Source: a virus
DNA length: 63,349 nt
IMG/VR virus record: IMGVR_UViG_3300020129_000380
Location: 1-63,349 of that record
Direction: 5' to 3' (one strand)
Part shown: piece by piece, positions 50,559 to 58,308 of the stretch
How positions within the stretch are numbered: position 1 is the stretch's first letter
How the letters are laid out: every line of letters begins with the position of its first letter
The notes under the pieces: model-generated
Told to the model about the DNA's origin: nothing
The model's input: only the letters and a program-made list of their open reading frames with translations
Databases searched by the model: none
Program-made: the position numbers and the translations under genes

Positions 50559-50899
50559 CCACAACCACCATCTCCCACCCCACCCTCTCAGAACGCATAG
50601 AGCACGTCAAAAAGCTTGATGCGACCAGGATGCCAGGACAATTGGTCGCGGCGTTTGGCGAGGATGAAAGCATTGTGTGTTTAAGGCATTCTCCACCCTT
50701 TGAAGTCATTGCCAAGTGCAACCATTTAAACCACCCCGCCGATGCCCGCTTCCTTGCCCAAGCCCCCGCCATGATGGAAATCATAACGGAATTGACGCAG
50801 AGGCTGGAGGTGGCTCGGCAAGGCGTGTGGCCGCCACGAGGCGAATGTTATAACGCCGCGGATTTGGCCAAGCCCTTCTCCCCTTCGGAGTCAGCATGA
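50555..50899 (+). CDS. Hypothetical protein (Ead/Ea22-type pattern)
   Basis: 114 residues from ATG 50555. HPADARFLAQAPAMMEIITE and LTQRLEVARQGV are a recurring pattern in phage early proteins of unknown role, in which an NGADARFIA-like segment precedes a helix. Soluble. Confidence 0.65.
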   Translation: MTTTTISHPTLSERIEHVKKLDATRMPGQLVAAFGEDESIVCLRHSPPFEVIAKCNHLNHPADARFLAQAPAMMEIITELTQRLEVARQGVWPPRGECYNAADLAKPFSPSESA

Positions 50900-51093
50900 C
50901 CCCCTTCAGCATATTTGATGTCCAAAAGCCGCCCTTCGACTTCTGGCTGTCCATTGCCCCCAACGGAGGAGTTGCCGTATTATCGGAAACGCTTGCTAAA
51001 CGCCTGGCGAATGTTGATTCTGGAGTATTCGCCCGGCGGCTCTCTTGGGATGGCCAGAAACTCGTTGATAGCACTCCAGATGAGGCACCCTAA
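50896..51093 (+). CDS. Hypothetical protein
   Basis: 65 residues, ATGA-coupled. FDFWLSIAPNGGVAVLSETL pattern; no domain recognised. Its end overlaps the end of the convergent gene at 51090. Confidence 0.6.
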   Translation: MTPFSIFDVQKPPFDFWLSIAPNGGVAVLSETLAKRLANVDSGVFARRLSWDGQKLVDSTPDEAP

Positions 51094-51548
51094 TCCTTCA
51101 ATGCCTTCGGCGTGACATCGACGATCTCCACTTCCGTAAACACGACGCCTTTCTCCGCCGCCTTCATTGCGTCGTTGGCGAAGTCTCGCGTCACCTCCCG
51201 AATGTAGGGCCACCGCTTGAGCGTGCAATAATCGTACGCCCGCCATAACATCTCGCCGTAGCCCTTCACCCGCAATTCCCAATGCTTCGCCCCCGTGAAG
51301 GGAATCATGAACCCATTGCCGTAGAAGGCACTCTTCACATCGAGGTGAATGTTCTGAAGCGTCTCAATCGAGCCGTCCCGCTTAATCACATGCAAGCGTG
51401 GCACTTCTTTGTTAGTCGGCCGCATCGCCGTGGAATCGCCCCGCATCTCTGCGATTGAAATCGGGAATACATCCTCATCCGGCGTGGCCGACACACGCTT
51501 TCTGGCCTGGTCGTTCTCAGGCTCGGGAATCTCAGTATGACCGAACAA
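51090..51548 (-). CDS. Hypothetical protein co-transcribed with relaxase
   Basis: 152 residues, overlapping the relaxase end by 17 bases. Acidic disordered N-terminal third, then a folded alpha/beta part (LHVIKRDGSIETLQNIHLDV, SAFYGNGFMIPFTGAKHWEL). No known family. Coupling to the relaxase suggests a role in transfer. Confidence 0.65.
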   Translation of the reverse strand: MFGHTEIPEPENDQARKRVSATPDEDVFPISIAEMRGDSTAMRPTNKEVPRLHVIKRDGSIETLQNIHLDVKSAFYGNGFMIPFTGAKHWELRVKGYGEMLWRAYDYCTLKRWPYIREVTRDFANDAMKAAEKGVVFTEVEIVDVTPKALKD

Positions 51549-54426
51549 GCTCGCGATTTCCTCTGTGGTTGGAATGTTGCACCTCGGGTTTCATAACATC
51601 GATGTAACGTTGGTTCAATAATTTCTGCTGATGCATCATGCGGCGCCGCCGATAAAAAGCGTCCATGGGATGGATTGCGGGCTTGCGGTTCATTAGCTCC
51701 GAAGCCGATTTCTTCGAGTCGGTTTTCTGGATATGTTTGCGGAGTTCATCGGGGGAAAGGTCGGAATAAATCCTCGCCCCAAACTTGCCGCGGGAGAGCG
51801 TCACATAATCCTGGGCAGCGTTCATTGCTCCGATGGAATCACGCCCCATTGCAGCCAGAACGTAATCGGAAGTAGCCCCTTGCACGGCGTAGGACGTTGA
51901 GACGTAGGCGTGTTTCAGATGGCCGAATCGCTGCGAGACAATCCACCCATTATTAAGCTTAATGTCGCCTTCTTTGGTGAATCCGGACACGGTGTACTCA
52001 TTTCCGTTGTCGAGGCGATGCTTGTTTCCTTTACTGTCACATGCCACACCCCCGTTGGTGATTCGTATGGCTTCTCCAGCAGCGAGTCTAATCTCCTCTC
52101 GTTTGAAGACGCTAAAATGTTCAGGGCGGAGATTGCCGACTCCGCCTGCAACATCAGCGACGTTAACTCTGTCACCCGCCTTGTAAGCTCCGCTATTTCG
52201 TGTAAATTGCAGTACTTCGGTTCCATCATAGGAGTGCCTATCACCTTTTTGGGCTGGCGTGAGATGAAGCGGGATAAGCCTTTCAAACGGTCTCTCATCC
52301 TTTAGTTTCCCTTGCTCTTTGAGCTTTTCACGGATTGCATCGGTGATTGCCCCGCCAGCCTTATGCGATGGTGCAACCACGAGAACGCTGCGCCCCATAT
52401 CACCCATCCGGAGAAAATCGTCAACCAAAGCATCATAACCTTGTTCCTGTTTCACCCACCCAAGCTTCTCTAAAAGTCCATGCCCGGCGAGTATATTACC
52501 TTTAGCGATTTCTGCAACCGCTTCCTTGTATCCCTTGTGCTTTTGTCGCCAGTTCTCGGTTAATCTTCCAATCGGCAGACCAGCGAACTTGTCGAGGATT
52601 TCAAAGAGGTTTCCACGGGCAACGCTCTTGTGCTGCTTGCGGTCGCCCTGCAAAATGACCCTTGCGTTCAGTTCCTTCGCATACCCGAACACCTTGTCAA
52701 TATCGGAGATACCCGCCAGCGGGGCTTCGTCGATGTAGATGTATCCGTTGCGGGCGCCCTCGCGGAACTTGGGGTCGACGAGGAAGCGGGCGATGGTATC
52801 GGCATTTGAAAAGCCCTTCTCCCTAAGTGTCCCGCGGGAAGCTGAAGCCGATGGAGCAAGGAACACACCGGGCTTGTCGATGCCGGGGATTGTCCGTTGC
52901 ATGGTCTGGGTTTTACCCGTCCCCGCGTCGCCCTCGATCATGATTACGCGGTCGGTGGATTTATGGATGAAGTCACAAATGGCTTGCTGTTCGGCTGAAA
53001 GCGTGGCAATCTCTTTTTGGACGTTTAATCCACGCCCATGGGGGGCGGCTCCATTGGAAACTCCGATGGGAATCGCCCGGCCGGTAGCCGTCCCCCTCTC
53101 ATTTAAGCTCAGGCCGCTATGCTTATTTGAACCGCTGACGCTTTGCCCTGATTTGTCAATGCTTTCCGATGTCCGAATAACAGCTTGCTGTTCGGGGGAG
53201 AGTGTGGCAACCTTCTCGGACGGACTTAGTACACCCGCTAACGGCCGCATTGTCCCTTTCCCCTCACGGGCGAAGTCGATGATGCGGCCTTCCTCTGCAA
53301 GGACTTCGCGAGTGGTGGCTTCTCCGTTCTTGAGGAGCACGCCCTGGCGGAGAGCTTCGGGAATAATCTCCTCTGGTTTGGCCCCGCCCATGCAGCGTTC
53401 CATGGCGGTTATCTCAAGTCTCTTCTGGTCGATGACGCTATCCCGGTAAAACTCATGGCCTATTGCGAAGGAAATGCCCTTTTCAGCGGTGTTTGTCTGT
53501 TTGGGGTTCTTTCCCTTCAAGGCACCTTTAATCGTCTCTGCAAGCCCTTTCCTTTCGCTTTCCGATGCTTTGCCGTTCCAGTAGGACCGGTAATCATCAA
53601 GCGTCATGTCCTCTCGTTTATGGAGCCTGGACGTGGCACCGAGCTTATCCTTTCCTACGGCGGTCTCGACCTTCAGTTCCTTGGCCAGCTTTTCAACCTC
53701 TTGTGACCGGCGGGAATGCTTGGCCTTTAATGTCTCGGGGATGCCTTTGATGTCCCATGAGTAGTATTTGCCTTGCTTGTACGTTGTGTCGATCTGGTAG
53801 CCTAAGTTCGCCAACTTAGTTGACACACGAAGGTCAAACCTTCTATCAAACCATTTTCTCAAATCCATCAGGTTTCTGAACTGTACCGCCTGCCATTGCT
53901 TGGCTTCTTCGCACCAGGTTACGTTTGCTATAAGCCCATGAATGTGGTGGTCGGGATCTGGCATAGCATCTGACTTTGCCGGGCGCGTCTCTGCATGTTC
54001 CTCGGCGTAATAAACGATATTCCCCGTCTGCTTCTTTCCGTCCCGGCCACCTCGCATGTTCGTCACAGCCTCGGCCTGCATATCCGCCATCGTTTCCCGG
54101 AACGCTTCCCAAACAACATCAGTAATCCTCTTATCGTCCCCCTCCATTGCAAGGCTCACGCCCTTAGGAAGGGACGCGGTGATATGCCAGCCGGGGATTC
54201 TTCCGTCGATAAGCTGGGCGGTGAGCTGGTCATTGGTATGAGGATCGCGGCCATTCAACAGCCGAAGGAACTTCTCAAAGTCCGGTTCTGCCAACCCAAG
54301 CCTCTTTGCTCCCTCACCCCCTATCTCGCGATGCAAATCTTCGTTTTGGACGAAATAACCCCCGTCACTCTTTCCCAGGTAGGTACTGAGAGAGCCGACA
54401 TCGGTAATGACTTGAATCCGCCACAT
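51532..54426 (-). CDS. MobF-family relaxase-helicase (TrwC/TraI type)
   Basis: 964 residues. Relaxase domain 1-270: catalytic Tyr candidates Tyr16 and Tyr24 (as in TrwC Tyr18/Tyr26), GWHITASLPKGVSL (80-93) and the metal triad His144, His161, His163 (DPDHHIHG). Helicase domain: Walker A GDAGTGKT (499-506) and Walker B YIYIDEAP (about 555), with RecD-like motifs after. It nicks oriT, stays on the 5-prime end and unwinds DNA for transfer. A duplicated ATLS-x-EQQA motif lies at 407-415 and 474-482. Intact. Confidence 0.93.
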   Translation of the reverse strand: MWRIQVITDVGSLSTYLGKSDGGYFVQNEDLHREIGGEGAKRLGLAEPDFEKFLRLLNGRDPHTNDQLTAQLIDGRIPGWHITASLPKGVSLAMEGDDKRITDVVWEAFRETMADMQAEAVTNMRGGRDGKKQTGNIVYYAEEHAETRPAKSDAMPDPDHHIHGLIANVTWCEEAKQWQAVQFRNLMDLRKWFDRRFDLRVSTKLANLGYQIDTTYKQGKYYSWDIKGIPETLKAKHSRRSQEVEKLAKELKVETAVGKDKLGATSRLHKREDMTLDDYRSYWNGKASESERKGLAETIKGALKGKNPKQTNTAEKGISFAIGHEFYRDSVIDQKRLEITAMERCMGGAKPEEIIPEALRQGVLLKNGEATTREVLAEEGRIIDFAREGKGTMRPLAGVLSPSEKVATLSPEQQAVIRTSESIDKSGQSVSGSNKHSGLSLNERGTATGRAIPIGVSNGAAPHGRGLNVQKEIATLSAEQQAICDFIHKSTDRVIMIEGDAGTGKTQTMQRTIPGIDKPGVFLAPSASASRGTLREKGFSNADTIARFLVDPKFREGARNGYIYIDEAPLAGISDIDKVFGYAKELNARVILQGDRKQHKSVARGNLFEILDKFAGLPIGRLTENWRQKHKGYKEAVAEIAKGNILAGHGLLEKLGWVKQEQGYDALVDDFLRMGDMGRSVLVVAPSHKAGGAITDAIREKLKEQGKLKDERPFERLIPLHLTPAQKGDRHSYDGTEVLQFTRNSGAYKAGDRVNVADVAGGVGNLRPEHFSVFKREEIRLAAGEAIRITNGGVACDSKGNKHRLDNGNEYTVSGFTKEGDIKLNNGWIVSQRFGHLKHAYVSTSYAVQGATSDYVLAAMGRDSIGAMNAAQDYVTLSRGKFGARIYSDLSPDELRKHIQKTDSKKSASELMNRKPAIHPMDAFYRRRRMMHQQKLLNQRYIDVMKPEVQHSNHRGNRELVRSY

Positions 54427-54504
54427 GACACATTATTGCCATCGCTGATTTGCTAAGACAAGCTTTTGCCTTGCGTTTTTTGTGGATTGTGGCAGGATTC
54501 TTTC
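54427..54504. promoter_or_regulatory. Upstream region of relaxase gene (oriT candidate)
   Basis: 78 bases between the relaxase start and a divergent lipoprotein gene. MobF origins of transfer usually lie near the relaxase gene. A stretch reading leftward GCTTGTCTTAGCAAATCAGC has partial likeness to R388-type nic regions, but the match is too short to rely on. Also must hold the relaxase promoter. Confidence 0.25.
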
Positions 54505-54630
54505 ATGAAGCTTGCGATTGCGTTACTCACCGTTGCCCTAGTCACTGGCTGTACCCATTGCAGCCATCACATCAATAGCAAGGGCGACGTAGAATGCCTC
54601 TGTCTAAGCTGCGGTGAAGGAGACTGGTGA
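54505..54630 (+). CDS. Small lipoprotein
   Basis: 41 residues. Signal peptide and lipobox LVTGC (Cys16), then a Cys/His-rich mature part (CTHCSHH, CLCLSC). Divergent from the relaxase; a surface role such as entry exclusion is possible but unproven. Confidence 0.6.
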   Translation: MKLAIALLTVALVTGCTHCSHHINSKGDVECLCLSCGEGDW

Positions 54631-54705
54631 ATGGCCTATAACGATAAAACACCATGGTGGGCTTATCCGATTTCTTGGATAATCGGCATGCTCTGGAAGA
54701 AATGA
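54631..54705 (+). CDS. 24-residue Trp-rich peptide
   Basis: Starts right after the lipoprotein stop. Hydrophobic, five Trp residues (TPWWAYPISWIIGMLW). Plausible membrane peptide; support is only position and composition. Confidence 0.35.
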   Translation: MAYNDKTPWWAYPISWIIGMLWKK

Positions 54706-54733
54706 AGCCCACAGTCATTGAAAGGGGTTGAGG

Positions 54734-54949
54734 ATGACCACAAAACCGACAATTCTCGATAAAGCCTGCTGGGCAGCGTGTCCTTACATCGACCAATGGA
54801 TTGGCAAAGCAAAGCCCAAGCTCAAGACATGCAAGCGTTGCCCCCAATGGGAGCCTGCCGACGATGGATTTGCAGAGAAGATGAAAAGAGCTTGCCGCGG
54901 TATCGCTGAACAGGTTGTGGAGCCGGTTTTGAAGGCAATTGAGAAGTAG
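54734..54949 (+). CDS. Small Cys-containing protein
   Basis: 71 residues from ATG 54734. CWAACPYIDQWIGKAKPKLK and TCKRCPQWEP suggest a zinc-binding module, followed by a basic helix. No family recognised. Confidence 0.6.
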   Translation: MTTKPTILDKACWAACPYIDQWIGKAKPKLKTCKRCPQWEPADDGFAEKMKRACRGIAEQVVEPVLKAIEK

Positions 54950-55007
54950 CCCGCCTATCAGGGGAGAAGAGGACGCACACAGGATTAGGGCGATGGCCGG
55001 GCTTCGC

Positions 55008-55502
55008 TTAAACGTGTTTCCACATTTGTCGCGAAATTACCCTTGAGATCGTCGTTGGGCTGCATCCATATTGCACGGCCATCAGATCCTGCGATACTTC
55101 CGCAGCCTTCGCCCTGATCTCCAACACCTTCCTCTCATTCAACTTTGCCTTGCCATGTCGGCTGCCACGATTGCTTAGACCCAGCATCACGGCATGTTGA
55201 CTGTTCTCAAGGTTAGTGAGGTATTCGAGATTACTCGCCCAATTCAATCCCTTTCGGCCATTGCGGTGATTGATCGTAAGCCCTAATGGACGCGGCCCGA
55301 TGAAAGCAAACGCCACAAGTGCGTGAACAAGGTGATGTTTTTGCTGATTACGACTATTCAGACAGACACGCTCGTACCCGCAATTCTTATAGGTACGCAT
55401 CGGCTTTCGTCGTTTTATTGATTCGACACGTCCGGTATTCGATACGGCATAAAGGTGTTCATAGCCCACAACGGGCTTCCAATATTCAAGCAATAGTGGC
55501 AT
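55008..55502 (-). CDS. HNH homing-type endonuclease (NUMOD4 + HNH)
   Basis: 164 residues from ATG 55502, GAGGAG six bases upstream. NUMOD4 part (EYWKPVVGYEHLYAVSNTGR), HNH part (VHALVAFAFIGPRPLGLTIN, then HRNGRKGLNWASNLEYLT) and a C-terminal HTH (VSQDLMAVQYGCSPTTISRV). Catalytic His/Asn positions are present. A free-standing mobile endonuclease. The frame open to 55655 is only a GC-rich structured leader. Confidence 0.85.
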   Translation of the reverse strand: MPLLLEYWKPVVGYEHLYAVSNTGRVESIKRRKPMRTYKNCGYERVCLNSRNQQKHHLVHALVAFAFIGPRPLGLTINHRNGRKGLNWASNLEYLTNLENSQHAVMLGLSNRGSRHGKAKLNERKVLEIRAKAAEVSQDLMAVQYGCSPTTISRVISRQMWKHV

Positions 55503-55508
55503 ACTCGA

Positions 55509-55532
55509 CTCCTCATCTTTGACAATGAGGAG
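55509..55532 (-). promoter_or_regulatory. Hairpin hiding the HNH gene ribosome site
   Basis: Perfect dyad CTCCTCAT (55509-55516) and ATGAGGAG (55525-55532). In the HNH transcript the second arm pairs with the GAGGAG ribosome site, so a long transcript would be poorly translated while one starting inside the hairpin would not. Phage T4 homing endonucleases are controlled this way. Confidence 0.6.
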
Positions 55533-55536
55533 ATTA

Positions 55537-55574
55537 CCCCGTTTCGTGCTTCGGCGCAAGCGGGGTTTTCTTTT
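55537..55574 (+). terminator. Rho-independent terminator, rightward
   Basis: Stem CCCCG (55537-55541) and CGGGG (55561-55565) with an inner GCTT-AAGC pairing, followed by TTTTCTTTT. Probably ends transcripts from the lipoprotein-side genes. Confidence 0.65.
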
Positions 55575-55580
55575 GGCGAT

Positions 55581-55652
55581 ACCGTTCCGGCCGGTTCCCC
55601 TACGGGTTCGCGTCGCTCCGTGCTTCGCACCGGCCAAGAGGCCGCCTACGGT
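55581..55652. repeat. Nested inverted repeats, GC-rich
   Basis: ACCGT (55581) pairs with ACGGT (55648-55652); inside it GGCCGGT (55589-55595) pairs with ACCGGCC (55629-55635). The loop contains cggg/gcttcg-type stems. Could be an origin, an RNA leader or an oriT-like structure. Confidence 0.5.
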
Positions 55653-55708
55653 CAACCTATCGCAAGAAAGTGTTTGACCGGTCCTTCGAGTCGTGCCACC
55701 TTTTCGGC

Positions 55709-55939
55709 ATGACCATCCATCTCTGCCACGCCATCGGGTGCAATGAAGAAGTCCCGCCCGAAATCTTCATGTGCAAACCCCATTGGATGCTTCTGCCGCG
55801 GCCGATCCGCAACCGCATCAAGACCCATTACCGCAAAGGGCAATGCGACGATAAGCGGCCCTCTCCCAAATGGCTTGAATTTGCACGGAAGGCCCAAGAG
55901 TACGTTTACGAGAATGAGCCAGGCAGACGGGGTATGTGA
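55709..55939 (+). CDS. Small phage protein with CxxH
   Basis: 76 residues from ATG 55709. ATGHC-like start (MTIHLCHAIGCNEEVPPEIF) and MCKPHWMLLPRPIRNRI follow a pattern common in phages, in which CxxHW may bind zinc. Function unknown. Confidence 0.7.
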   Translation: MTIHLCHAIGCNEEVPPEIFMCKPHWMLLPRPIRNRIKTHYRKGQCDDKRPSPKWLEFARKAQEYVYENEPGRRGM

Positions 55940-56232
55940 TGAACCCAGACGATTGCCAGCAATGTAAGGGCGAAGGTGAATATTACCACGACGGTGACGC
56001 TCACGAATGCTTCGCTTGTAAACCCCACAGGAAGCCCAAACGGAAACCATTGAGACCAGATGAGCTACCGCCGAATATCAACCAGCAAGCATACCAGAAA
56101 GCGTTAGATGAAGCATATAAGGTCGCACATTTCGATGCCGAGCGGAATAGCTACCTTCTAGAGGGCAGCGTGCGTATCAGCGAAGCCGCCGGGATAGCCG
56201 TGCTTACGTATTTGCTGGAGGCACACAAGTGA
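55939..56232 (+). CDS. DnaJ-zinc-finger-like protein
   Basis: 97 residues from ATG 55939. CQQCKGEGEYYHDGDAHECF and ACKP give two CxxC-type pairs with a Gly motif, as in DnaJ-like zinc fingers. The rest is helical. Possible DNA or protein binder. Confidence 0.65.
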   Translation: MNPDDCQQCKGEGEYYHDGDAHECFACKPHRKPKRKPLRPDELPPNINQQAYQKALDEAYKVAHFDAERNSYLLEGSVRISEAAGIAVLTYLLEAHK

Positions 56233-56255
56233 AACCCTCCGCCAACAAAAATAGC

Positions 56256-56304
56256 AAGTAAGTGGCATTCGGACGCTTCGCGTCCAAGAAAGTAAGTGGC
56301 ATTC
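56256..56304. repeat. Direct repeat pair flanking a hairpin
   Basis: AAGTAAGTGGCATTC occurs at 56256-56270 and 56290-56304; between them lies GGACGC-TTC-GCGTCC (56271-56285). Part of a 242-base gap with no gene (56233-56474). Confidence 0.6.
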
Positions 56305-56407
56305 ATGGGGGCGATTGTGGAGGGTTCGAGTCCTATTTCAAGCACTTTTTTGCGTTGTGAATGAAATTCTTTTCTTGTGCAAAGCATTGAATCTGCTACT
56401 AATAAGA

Positions 56408-56442
56408 AGCCTTCGATGCTCATGAATAAATCACCGAAGGCT
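56408..56442 (+). promoter_or_regulatory. Dyad in leader of next gene
   Basis: AGCCTTCG (56408-56415) and CGAAGGCT (56435-56442), 19-base loop. It precedes the AAAGGAG site of the gene at 56475. May be an operator or an RNA hairpin. Confidence 0.4.
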
Positions 56443-56474
56443 CTTATGTCCAACCTCTCCAAAGGAGAACAGTT

Positions 56475-56714
56475 ATGAACAATACATCTTCAAACACCCA
56501 AGGTCAATCCGTTCCTTTTGCCGTTCACCAGCCCTATCAGGGCGACAAGTTCGTTATCTTCGGCACCCTATCCGCCGACCAGCAACGGGAGCTTATCGAC
56601 CGTGGCTTTCGCCGGGACAAGGTAAACCGTCAGCTTTGGTGGGTTGCCGACAAGAAGGAACCCAAGGCAATTGCAAGCTTCGATGAAGTTGTTGCAACTC
56701 AAGTTGCGGCGTAG
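56475..56714 (+). CDS. Hypothetical protein
   Basis: 79 residues, AAAGGAG upstream. FVIFGTLSADQQRELIDRGF and QLWWVADKKEPKAIASF suggest a small alpha/beta fold. A hairpin follows. Function unknown; neighbour of the adenine methyltransferase. Confidence 0.7.
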   Translation: MNNTSSNTQGQSVPFAVHQPYQGDKFVIFGTLSADQQRELIDRGFRRDKVNRQLWWVADKKEPKAIASFDEVVATQVAA

Positions 56715-56721
56715 TAATGTC

Positions 56722-56753
56722 GGGGTGAGGACGGACAATCCTCACCCCTTCTT
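56722..56753 (+). terminator. Hairpin terminator-like
   Basis: GGGGTGAGGA (56722-56731) and TCCTCACCCC (56739-56748), perfect 10-bp stem, 7-base loop, followed by TTCTTT. Closely resembles the hairpin at 58252-58278. Confidence 0.65.
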
Positions 56754-56778
56754 TAACCGCAAAATGGAGTTTGCGATT

Positions 56779-58008
56779 ATGACCCAAGCTAACCACACTT
56801 TAGAATCTTTATCAACTGCCGTTACCGACCTGGCTCGCCGCCTTGAACGAATCGAGCGAAAAAACGCCCCCAATCATTCCAGCGGATGGACGAATTACGA
56901 GACTTGGGCAGTAAGCCTATGGCTTGATAATGATGTCGAACAATACCGAAAGATTCAAGGCCACGCTGAGACTGACCTCGCCTTTTTTGAAGGCGATAAG
57001 GAAGCCGCCGCCCATTCCTTTGCAACGTGGTTGCAGAAGGAAATTGAAGACAAGATTCCATCCTACCTCAAGGGGCTTTACGCCGACCTATTAAACGGGG
57101 CATTGTCTGCCGTCAATTGGGCCGAAATCGCCACAAACTGGCTGGCATCAATTGACCTGCCGCCGCCTTCGGTGCCTGACTCGCAATGCTCTGTGATGCC
57201 TGAAGGGGGTATCCGTTGCAACTCTAAGCCGACCAGCAAATACATGGTACAAGCCACCCCGGAGATTATCGAAATCATTTCCCGCTCGGTCATCGACGAG
57301 GAGGGCTTGACGCTTCCCGGCGAGATGCTTGAACGGAAGCAATACGAGGATGTTGACGCCTTCTTAAAACTTGCCGGGGCAAAATGGCACAAGGGCAAAA
57401 AACGCCACCTCTTTAAGTCCGAAGCCGCCCGCGAGAAGATTAAAAGCCTATTGACGACTGGCGAGCTTCTAAACGAAAAGAAGCTTTACCAAGCGTTTTA
57501 TACGCCGGAAAGCATCGCTACTGAACTAGCTCGGCTTGCTGATATTGCCTCTGGCATGTCATGCCTCGAACCATCAGCAGGCGCCGGAGCTATCGCCTTG
57601 GCCGCTCAAGCTGCCGGAGCGGTCGTTACTTGTTGCGAACTTAATCCAGACGCAGTGAAAGCTTTGGAAACGCACGGCTTCACGCCGATAACATCCGACT
57701 TCCTCGCACTTTCACCCCCGGATTATCCAGCCTTTGACCGAGTTCTGATGAACCCGCCATTTACCGAAAACCAAGACATCAAGCACGTCCTACACGCTTT
57801 CCAATTCCTCAAGCCCGGAGGGAAGCTCTACGCCATCATGTCGCCCGGCTTCACGACTGGCGACAACAAAACCCGCTCCAACTTCCGAGCCTTCCTTGCA
57901 GACCATGGCCGCATCGTTCAGGACTTGCCGGAAGGCACTTTCAAAGAATCGGGCACCAATGTTCGCACGGTTATCGTTGAAGTGACTCGCGAAGGAGCCG
58001 CCCAATGA
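56779..58008 (+). CDS. DUF7249 + N6-adenine DNA methyltransferase
   Basis: 409 residues from ATG 56779. N-terminal HSSGWTNYETWAVSLWLDND module (DUF7249-like; frequent in plasmid antirestriction proteins), a middle region (EMLERKQYEDVDAFLKLAGA, KWHKGKKRHLF) and a methyltransferase domain with motif I EPSAGAGAIALAA and motif IV NPPF (325-328). It methylates adenine in DNA, protecting transferred or injected DNA. Upstream frame to 56644 crosses the hairpin and is rejected. Confidence 0.82.
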   Translation: MTQANHTLESLSTAVTDLARRLERIERKNAPNHSSGWTNYETWAVSLWLDNDVEQYRKIQGHAETDLAFFEGDKEAAAHSFATWLQKEIEDKIPSYLKGLYADLLNGALSAVNWAEIATNWLASIDLPPPSVPDSQCSVMPEGGIRCNSKPTSKYMVQATPEIIEIISRSVIDEEGLTLPGEMLERKQYEDVDAFLKLAGAKWHKGKKRHLFKSEAAREKIKSLLTTGELLNEKKLYQAFYTPESIATELARLADIASGMSCLEPSAGAGAIALAAQAAGAVVTCCELNPDAVKALETHGFTPITSDFLALSPPDYPAFDRVLMNPPFTENQDIKHVLHAFQFLKPGGKLYAIMSPGFTTGDNKTRSNFRAFLADHGRIVQDLPEGTFKESGTNVRTVIVEVTREGAAQ

Positions 58009-58241
58009 AAACCGTATCCATAGGCTACACCCGCGATGATGGCGACTTCCGCATCCTTGCGACCATCAATAACAATGATGAGGAGTTTACGAGCCACGAG
58101 TTTGCCGCGATTGTTGCCGACATTGCCAAGCTTCTCCAAGACACGCACCGCGACGACATGGGCGAAATTCCAATGCTCGAAACCGTTGCCCGCCAGGACG
58201 CACCGGATTATGTAACGCTTGAAGAAGCCGATGAAGCGTGA
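58005..58241 (+). CDS. Hypothetical protein
   Basis: 78 residues, ATGA-coupled to the methyltransferase. Acidic, alpha/beta pattern (MKTVSIGYTRDDGDFRILAT). Possibly an accessory protein. Function unknown. Confidence 0.65.
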   Translation: MKTVSIGYTRDDGDFRILATINNNDEEFTSHEFAAIVADIAKLLQDTHRDDMGEIPMLETVARQDAPDYVTLEEADEA

Positions 58242-58251
58242 TACCAATTGT

Positions 58252-58278
58252 GGGGTGAAGCCTGTGAAACTTCACCCC
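58252..58278 (+). terminator. Hairpin between methyltransferase genes
   Basis: GGGGTGAAG (58252-58260) and CTTCACCCC (58270-58278), 9-base loop, no strong U-run. Probably an attenuator or mRNA end stabiliser rather than a full terminator. Confidence 0.5.
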
Positions 58279-58308
58279 TAACACCACCAACTGTTGAAAG
58301 GAATGGTG

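Noticed and set aside
52739-53449. 236-codon plus-strand frame inside the relaxase gene
   Set aside because: Antisense shadow; the relaxase frame has all catalytic motifs.
55503-55655. N-terminal extension of the HNH gene
   Set aside because: Arg/Gly-rich translation of a structured GC-rich leader; ATG 55502 has a proper ribosome site.
56300-56346. Complete tRNA gene around GGAGGGTTCGAGTCCT
   Set aside because: Only a T-arm-like part is present; the stem has a mismatch and no acceptor, D or anticodon arm could be drawn.
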